Shown here: piece after piece, positions 6,220-10,060 of the stretch | Numbering within the stretch: the first letter of the stretch is position 1 | Layout of the letters: each line of letters begins with the position of its first letter | Assembly (NCBI GenBank): GCA_904420265.1 | Contig: CAJFUU010000164.1 | Span: 1 to 10,060, forward strand | Direction of reading: 5' to 3' | DNA: 10,060 nt | From: an uncultured Clostridia bacterium | GTDB lineage: Bacteria; Bacillota; Clostridia; Christensenellales; Aristaeellaceae | Notes under the pieces: model-generated | What the model saw: only the letters and a program-made list of their open reading frames with translations | Told to the model about the DNA's origin: nothing | Databases searched by the model: none | Program-made: the position numbers and the translations under genes

Positions 6220-7189
6220 GAGATTGGGAAAGAGCATCAAGCGGTATTTCAAGGATAATCTGGGCATCCTCTGCGCGTTGGCGGCGATGATCCTGTTTTT
6301 GTACGTGTATCCCGTTACGCACAACACCTTCCTGACGCAGAACAACATCTTCAACGTGCTGCGCCAGAGCGCGCCGAACCTGCTGCTGGCCTGCGGTATG
6401 ACGATGGTCATTATCCTGGGCGGCATCGACCTGTCGGTCGGCTCCATCATCGCCATGTCCGGCGTATTGGGCGCGGCCACGGTGGTTTGGGGCGGCATGC
6501 CGGAAATTGTCGGCGTACTGGTGGCAATCCTTTCGGGCCTGGTTTTCGGCCTGTTTAACGGTATCATCATCGCCAAGACGCAGATTCCGCCGTTCATCGT
6601 CACCCTGGCGTCCATGAACATCGCCAAAGGTATCGCATACGTCTATTCGGGCGGCAAACCCATCCGCTGCATGACGGACGGCTGGAAGTTCCTTGGCGCG
6701 GGTTATGTGGGCCCGTTCCCCACCCCGGTGGTAACGATGTTTGTGGTGTTTTTGATCTCGGTGCTGTTCTTAAACCGCACGCGCATGGGCAGGCACATCT
6801 ACGCCGTGGGCGGCAACGACACGGCGGCGAAGTTCTCCGGCATCAGCACGGCGAAGGTCAAGTTCGTGGTGTACAGCTTCAGCGGCTTGATGGCGGGCCT
6901 GGCGGGCATCACCATTGCTTCGCGCCTCTATGCGGGCACCTGCACCTCCGGCGACGGCGCGGAGATGGACGCCATTGCCGCCGTGGTTGTGGGTGGTACG
7001 TCCATGTCCGGCGGCTCGGGCCGCCTGGGCGGCACCCTGATTGGCGCGCTGATCATCGGTATCCTCAACAACGGCCTGAACTTGATGGGCATTAACTCCG
7101 ACTGGCAGTACATCATCAAGGGCGCGGTCATCCTGCTGGCTGTATACATGGACTTCCTGCGCAGCCAGAAACGTGCTTCCGGCCGCTAG
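6212..7189 (+). CDS. Sugar ABC transporter permease (RbsC-type)
   Basis: A 325-residue, very hydrophobic membrane protein forming the import channel, probably as a homodimer. The family hallmark GGIDLSVGS is at residues 70-78, and GNDTAAKFSGIS lies in the cytoplasmic loop that usually contacts the ATPase. Glycine-rich blocks VVVGGTSMSGGSGRLGGTL and a C-terminal hydrophobic helix (AVILLAVYMDF) are typical of the BPD_transp_2 family. Length matches RbsC (about 320). ATG 6212 is preceded by AGGAGGG (6198-6204) at 7 bases and overlaps the end of the ATPase gene by 8 bp. It closes the operon; a strong hairpin follows within 75 bp. Substrate is shared with the binding protein and unknown. Confidence 0.95.
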   Translation: MAERLGKSIKRYFKDNLGILCALAAMILFLYVYPVTHNTFLTQNNIFNVLRQSAPNLLLACGMTMVIILGGIDLSVGSIIAMSGVLGAATVVWGGMPEIVGVLVAILSGLVFGLFNGIIIAKTQIPPFIVTLASMNIAKGIAYVYSGGKPIRCMTDGWKFLGAGYVGPFPTPVVTMFVVFLISVLFLNRTRMGRHIYAVGGNDTAAKFSGISTAKVKFVVYSFSGLMAGLAGITIASRLYAGTCTSGDGAEMDAIAAVVVGGTSMSGGSGRLGGTLIGALIIGILNNGLNLMGINSDWQYIIKGAVILLAVYMDFLRSQKRASGR

Positions 7190-7229
7190 TGGATGGAAAA
7201 AACGGCCAGCGCTGCCGCAAGAGAGCAAC

Positions 7230-7262
7230 AAACCCCTGCCCCGAAATAATGGGCAGGGGTTT
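7230..7262 (+). terminator. Intrinsic terminator after the sugar ABC operon
   Basis: AAACCCCTGCCC (7230-7241) is an exact inverted copy of GGGCAGGGGTTT (7251-7262), a 12-bp stem with a 9-base loop. The T-tract is short (GTTTATGCGTTTT). It lies 40 bp after the permease stop codon, where the operon should end. Confidence 0.75.
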
Positions 7263-7381
7263 ATGCGTTTTCCCGCTTTTTCAGCGCGGGGCGGCCGCTG
7301 GAAAACGCCGCAATTTTCCGACGGCCAGAGCAAACCGGCATTTTCTTTGTAAACCAGGCGCGTGCCTCTGGAAAATGGCGG

Positions 7382-7424
7382 AACGGGCCTACCTGCCGTC
7401 CGTTTTGACCAGGCAGGCCGTTTT
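7382..7424 (+). terminator. Terminator-like hairpin with no assigned gene
   Basis: CCTGCC (7392-7397) pairs with GGCAGG (7412-7417), and AACGG (7382-7386) pairs with CCGTT (7418-7422) across a 5-base bulge. TTTT follows (7421-7424). It may be a second, backup terminator for the transporter operon about 120 bp upstream, or end a small transcript starting in the gap. Confidence 0.3.
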
Positions 7425-7448
7425 GCGTTCCCCTGTCAATACGCTGCC

Positions 7449-7652
7449 CTGCCCCGCAGGGAAGGGGCGGAAGGGAGCCGGCGGCACTGTTACTTATAAT
7501 ACTGCCCCGCAGGGGACGGGCGGAGACGATTGGATTATCTCGAACCTTGGCTTCATCATCTCCCGTCCCGCAGGGGAAGGACAGGAGTGGGGAAATCTGT
7601 CATTATCTCCTCGATTTTTACAGCTGCCATGCGGGGAAAGGACAGGAATTTT
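7449..7652 (+). repeat. Four degenerate 29-bp direct repeats at 53/61/61-bp spacing
   Basis: Units start at 7449, 7502, 7563 and 7624. The first two begin CTGCCCCGCAGGG; the third has CCGTCCCGCAGGGG; the fourth CTGCCATGCGGGG. Units three and four share AAGGACAGGA. By eye, adjacent units match at 23, 18 and 19 of 29 positions. The first three units have a small CCC-GCA-GGG hairpin core, and unit three extends to CTCC/GGAG and GTCC/GGAC arms. The intervening sequences are unrelated. No transposase, cas gene or coding frame is associated. Confidence 0.5.
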
Positions 7653-8189
7653 GGTTGCGTTTTGTCTGAAGGAAGTTGCGAAGACCGCCGGCTGAACCTG
7701 CGCGGGAGCGGCCCGGCTTTCGTTGCGGTATGACGGGCCTTGCATGGCGGGTCGAGAGGTTTTGGGAAAATGACGCCCGGGGCACGGCCGCATGAGCGCC
7801 GCAGGCGGGTTGTTCGCGTGCCATCGGTTGTGCGCCGGGCCGTTGAAAACGCGGCGAGGGAAAATGCTCCGTCGCAGCCCGTCAAAAACTCCGGGAAGGA
7901 AAGCCGCGCGGAGTTCCTGTGGCCGCAGGAAAGCGGCAAAAAATCTGCCATTAACAGGGATGTGGCCCCCAAATGGCGCTTCCCCTGGCGAAAAGGCCGG
8001 AAATTTCGCAAGAAACCGAATATCTTTCGTCAGGCAACGCTTCTTGAAAGGCAGTTTTTCTACGTTTCTGACAGCCTGTAACGGAGCGAAATATCCCATC
8101 GGGCGGGCTTTTCTGGCCGGGAAATTGCCCATGCTTAGACAGGCTGCGGAAGATGATGACCCCGTTGGGCGGCAACGATGCACGGCCAA

Positions 8190-8291
8190 TCAGGCCTGCC
8201 GGGCTGGACGGCGCGCCCCGCCTGCGCCGGAAAACGCCGCCCAGGAAGCACAACACCTGTCCAAACTTCCCGGCAGGCTTTTCATTGGCAT
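8190..8291 (-). CDS. Possible small ORF with good ribosome binding site (33 aa, unproven)
   Basis: On the minus strand GGAGG (complement of 8298-8302) sits 6 bases before an ATG at 8291, opening a 33-codon frame that begins MPMKSLPGSLDRCC and ends at 8190. The product is Ala- and Arg-rich with no recognisable motif or clear membrane segment. No convincing minus-strand promoter is visible between here and the divergent gene. The ribosome binding site could be chance. Included only as a candidate. Confidence 0.15.
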   Translation of the reverse strand: MPMKSLPGSLDRCCASWAAFSGAGGARRPARQA

Positions 8292-8321
8292 AATAATCCT
8301 CCGTTTTTCGCAAAGGAGCCC

Positions 8322-8350
8322 TTGCTTTCCTTGACGTTTTGCTGTAAAAT
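8322..8350 (+). promoter_or_regulatory. Candidate promoter for the DUF1858-rubrerythrin operon
   Basis: TTGCTT (8322-8327) and TAAAAT (8345-8350) are separated by 17 bp, a reasonable match to the housekeeping consensus. It would start transcription near 8357, giving a leader of about 85 nt. The nearby TTGACG (8331-8336) is a better -35 hexamer but sits only 8 bp from TAAAAT and has no other obvious -10. Confidence 0.5.
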
Positions 8351-8360
8351 GAAGTGATGG

Positions 8361-8409
8361 GCGGACAAGGTCAAATTTGCCGGCCTGCGGGGCTTTGCGC
8401 CCCGTCCGC
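8361..8409 (+). promoter_or_regulatory. Structured 5' leader of the DUF1858 gene
   Basis: CGGGGC (8388-8393) pairs with GCCCCG (8399-8404) around TTTGC. Further out GCGGAC (8361-8366) can pair with GTCCGC (8404-8409), giving a nested structure that covers most of the predicted leader. It ends 17 bases before the AAGGAGG site (8427-8433), which stays free. There is no clear T-tract, so it looks more like an mRNA stability element than a terminator. It does not match a riboswitch I know. Confidence 0.4.
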
Positions 8410-8441
8410 GCCTTCGAAATAGCCATAAGGAGGTTTCTTCC

Positions 8442-8642
8442 ATGACCATTGATAAGACCATGACCATCGGCGAGGTGCTTTCCAAGGACCGCGGCTGCGC
8501 GCCCGTTTTCATGGCGCACGGCATGCACTGCCTTACCTGCCCCATGTCTGTGGGCGAGTCCATTGAAATGGCCAGCATGGTGCACGGCGTGGACGCCGAC
8601 GCGCTGGTTACCGCTCTGAACGAATACTTCAAGGACAAATAA
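8442..8642 (+). CDS. DUF1858 protein (hybrid-cluster-protein-associated redox disulfide family)
   Basis: A complete 66-residue cytosolic protein of the DUF1858 family, which has a short helical fold with a conserved CxxC pair. The pair is visible in MHCLTCPMSVGESIEMA, the most conserved block of the family. Members are common in anaerobes and are proposed to act as redox-active thiol partners of hybrid cluster (prismane) proteins and related iron enzymes; a direct biochemical role is not settled. ATG 8442 has AAGGAGG (8427-8433) 8 bases upstream. The next gene, a diiron protein, starts 18 bp downstream, which supports a shared role in coping with oxygen, peroxide or nitrosative stress. Identification is firm; function is inference from family and neighbour. 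Confidence 0.9.
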   Translation: MTIDKTMTIGEVLSKDRGCAPVFMAHGMHCLTCPMSVGESIEMASMVHGVDADALVTALNEYFKDK

Positions 8643-8660
8643 TTTCCCGGGAGGCGCCGC

Positions 8661-9137
8661 ATGCACGATTTTAACGACCTGGAGGGCCTGCGCATCGCCA
8701 TTGAGATGGAGAAGCGCGGCGAGGCCCTGTACCGCAAGGCCGCGCGCGTGAGCAAAAAACGCGAGGTCATCGACATGCTCGCCTCTCTCGCCGCCGACGA
8801 GGTTGTCCACGCCGCCGAGTTTACCCGCCTTTACAACGAGGCGCTCGCGCGGCGCGGCGACCACGCCTCCTACGGCGAGGAAGCCAGCGCTTATTTGAGC
8901 GCCGTGGCTGCGGACATTGTTTTCCCCGGCGGGCTTATGGCCCTGCGCGAGGAAGGCTTCGACGATATACGCGCCGTGCTGGACTATGCCATTGCTTCGG
9001 AAAAGGATTCCATTCTCTTTTACTCGGAACTGGCGCGCCTGTCTTCCGACACCGAAGCGCGCAAGACCTTTCTCGAAATTGCAGAACAGGAGCGCGGGCA
9101 CATGCGCAGGCTGTGCCGCCAGAGGGCTGAATTATGA
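8661..9137 (+). CDS. Rubrerythrin-like ferritin-family diiron protein
   Basis: A 158-residue four-helix-bundle protein. Two helix pairs carry the diiron pattern E-x6-Y plus ExxH: E17 and Y24 with E47xxH50, and E114 and Y121 with E144xxH147. The expected six iron ligands (E17, E47, H50, E114, E144, H147) are all present. It lacks the C-terminal rubredoxin-type Cys4 iron centre of classical rubrerythrin, so it must take electrons from another protein. Such proteins reduce peroxide or handle iron in the cytosol of anaerobes. ATG 8661 is preceded by GGGAGG (8649-8654) at 6 bases and lies 18 bp after the DUF1858 gene. Its stop codon overlaps the next start as ATGA. The diiron class is well supported; peroxidase versus iron-handling role cannot be decided. 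Confidence 0.88.
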   Translation: MHDFNDLEGLRIAIEMEKRGEALYRKAARVSKKREVIDMLASLAADEVVHAAEFTRLYNEALARRGDHASYGEEASAYLSAVAADIVFPGGLMALREEGFDDIRAVLDYAIASEKDSILFYSELARLSSDTEARKTFLEIAEQERGHMRRLCRQRAEL

Positions 9138-10060
9138 ATACAACCATGCAGGAATATCAGAATTGGCTCGCGCTGACCGCGGGCAATGTGCAGGAGCAGG
9201 CTGAACTGCGCGCGCTGGAGAGCGACCCTGCGGAGCTGGAAGACCGCTTTTACCGCGAACTGTCCTTCGGCACGGCCGGCATGCGCGGCGTGCTGGGGCT
9301 GGGAAGCAACCGCATGAACCGCTACACCGTCGGCCGGGTGACGCTGGCGCTGGCCGCGCTGGTGAACGAGCATGAGGGCGGCGCGCAGCGCGGCGTGGCC
9401 ATCGGCTACGATTCCCGCAATTTCTCGCAGGAGTTCGCCCGCGAAACGGCGCTGATTCTCGCTTCGCAGGGCGTGAAGGCGTATTTGTTTGATTCGCTGC
9501 GCCCGGTGCCGGTGCTCTCCTTTACGGTGCGGCACCTGAACTGTCTGGCCGGCGTAGTGATTACCGCCAGCCACAACCCCAGCAAGTACAACGGCTATAA
9601 GGTATACTGGGAGGACGGCGGCCAGCTGCCGCCGGATCGCGCCGCCATCATCACCGGCCGGCTTTCCGGCATTGGTTACGGCGAGGCAAAACCCATGGAC
9701 GAAAACGAGGCCCGCGCGAAGGGCCTGCTTGTCACGATCCCGCCCGAGGTGGACGACGCCTATATCGCCGCCGTGGAAAAGCTGGCCGTGAATCCGGAAT
9801 TGACCCGGGAGATGGGCAAGACGCTGAAAATCGTCTATACACCGCTGCACGGCTCTGGCAATATCCCCGTGCGCCGCGTGCTCAGGGAAATCGGCATGGA
9901 AAACGTCTATGTCGTGCCCGAGCAGGAACTGCCGGATGGCAATTTCCCCACCGTTCGCGTGCCCAATCCCGAAGAAAAGGACGCTTTCAACCTGGCCGTG
10001 GCCCTGCAAAAGAAGCTGGGCGCGGATCTGTGCGTGGGCACAGACCCGGACTGCGACCGC
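9134..10060 (+). CDS. pgcA: Phosphoglucomutase (PgcA-type alpha-D-phosphohexomutase), N-terminal part, cut by window end
   Basis: The frame is open from ATG 9134 to the last base, giving 309 residues of an enzyme usually about 560-580 long. It interconverts glucose-1-phosphate and glucose-6-phosphate (or related hexose phosphates) in the cytosol. Visible motifs are FGTAGMRG (45-52), the phosphoserine loop TASHNP with the catalytic Ser146, and the magnesium-binding loop DPDCDR at 304-309, right at the window edge. The sugar-binding and phosphate-binding loops of domains 3 and 4 lie outside. ATG 9134 overlaps the stop of the diiron gene as ATGA, so translation is probably coupled; AGAGGG (9121-9126) can serve as ribosome binding site. 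The later ATG 9146 has none. The symbol follows the closest familiar type; mannose or glucosamine phosphate activity is not excluded. Confidence 0.9.
   Translation, partial: MNTTMQEYQNWLALTAGNVQEQAELRALESDPAELEDRFYRELSFGTAGMRGVLGLGSNRMNRYTVGRVTLALAALVNEHEGGAQRGVAIGYDSRNFSQEFARETALILASQGVKAYLFDSLRPVPVLSFTVRHLNCLAGVVITASHNPSKYNGYKVYWEDGGQLPPDRAAIITGRLSGIGYGEAKPMDENEARAKGLLVTIPPEVDDAYIAAVEKLAVNPELTREMGKTLKIVYTPLHGSGNIPVRRVLREIGMENVYVVPEQELPDGNFPTVRVPNPEEKDAFNLAVALQKKLGADLCVGTDPDCDR

Larger units (their letters stand above)
7263..8321. other. About 1.06 kb without a recognisable gene
   Basis: Several frames stay open by chance in this GC-rich stretch, including 7189-7695 and 7792-8334 on + and 7494-8189 on -. 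Their translations look like shadow protein: rich in Arg, Pro, Ala and Cys, without a hydrophobic core pattern, and most without a ribosome binding site. What I can point to is a terminator-like hairpin (7382-7424), a degenerate repeat array (7449-7652), a small hairpin TTCCTG/CAGGAA (7914-7931) and a short minus-strand ORF (8190-8291). It could be a decayed gene or mobile-element remnant, or a non-coding RNA locus; nothing decides between these. Confidence 0.6.

Noticed and set aside
7495..7500. TATAAT as a promoter -10 box inside the repeat array
   Set aside because: No acceptable -35 hexamer lies 16-18 bp upstream (the sequence there is GGGAG-rich).
7449..7652. CRISPR array
   Set aside because: 29-bp units with 32-bp gaps fit the geometry, but the units match each other at only about 18-23 of 29 positions, one gap is 24 bp, and there are no cas genes. 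A real array has near-identical repeats.
7494..8189. 231-codon minus-strand open frame in the gene-poor gap
   Set aside because: It runs through the degenerate repeats, has irregular Pro/Arg/Cys-rich composition and no recognisable domain, and I see no ribosome binding site supporting its start.
7300..8240. Repeated 12-mer GGAAAACGCCGC (7300-7311 and 8229-8240)
   Set aside because: Only 12 bp, two copies, no extended similarity around them and no inverted arrangement; it can occur by chance in GC-rich DNA.

Overview
The window is GC-rich bacterial DNA in which every recognisable gene lies on the + strand. Strong AAGGAGG-type ribosome binding sites, a TagD-type cytidylyltransferase, an exported sugar-binding protein with a lipobox, and a DUF1858 plus rubrerythrin-like pair all suggest an anaerobic, GC-rich Bacillota (Clostridia, perhaps a gut Christensenellales- or Oscillospirales-like lineage). 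This placement is inference; no rRNA or other phylogenetic marker is present.

Region 1 (1-3199) is the end of a cell-surface glycopolymer operon. It holds the C-terminal two thirds of a LicD-family phosphotransferase, a Stealth-family sugar-phosphate transferase, a glycerol-3-phosphate cytidylyltransferase-like enzyme, and an asparagine-synthase-like ATP-pyrophosphatase without a glutaminase domain. The genes are 13-29 bp apart and end at an intrinsic terminator. Together they could make CDP-glycerol (or a similar activated alcohol), add phosphodiester-linked groups to a polysaccharide, and amidate it.

Region 2 (3200-7262) is a complete ribose-type (CUT2) sugar ABC importer in the order binding protein, double ATPase, permease. 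It is read from a consensus promoter (TTGACA, 17 bp, TATAAT) with an inverted repeat just downstream. A 272-bp gap full of stem-loops separates the binding-protein gene from the ATPase gene and probably sets unequal expression. The binding protein is extremely acidic. A terminator follows the permease. No regulator or sugar kinase is nearby, so the substrate cannot be named.

Region 3 (7263-8321) is about 1.06 kb with no gene I can support. It holds a terminator-like hairpin, four degenerate 29-bp repeats at 53/61/61-bp spacing, and a 33-codon minus-strand ORF with a good ribosome binding site.

Region 4 (8322-10060) is a second operon: a candidate promoter and structured leader, a DUF1858 CxxC redox-disulfide protein, a rubrerythrin-like diiron protein, and a PgcA-type phosphoglucomutase cut by the window edge. 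The last two genes overlap by ATGA. I see no clearly new system. The best leads are the surface-polymer cassette with its glutaminase-less AsnB-like enzyme, the hairpin-rich intercistronic region, the acidic binding protein, and the repeat array.
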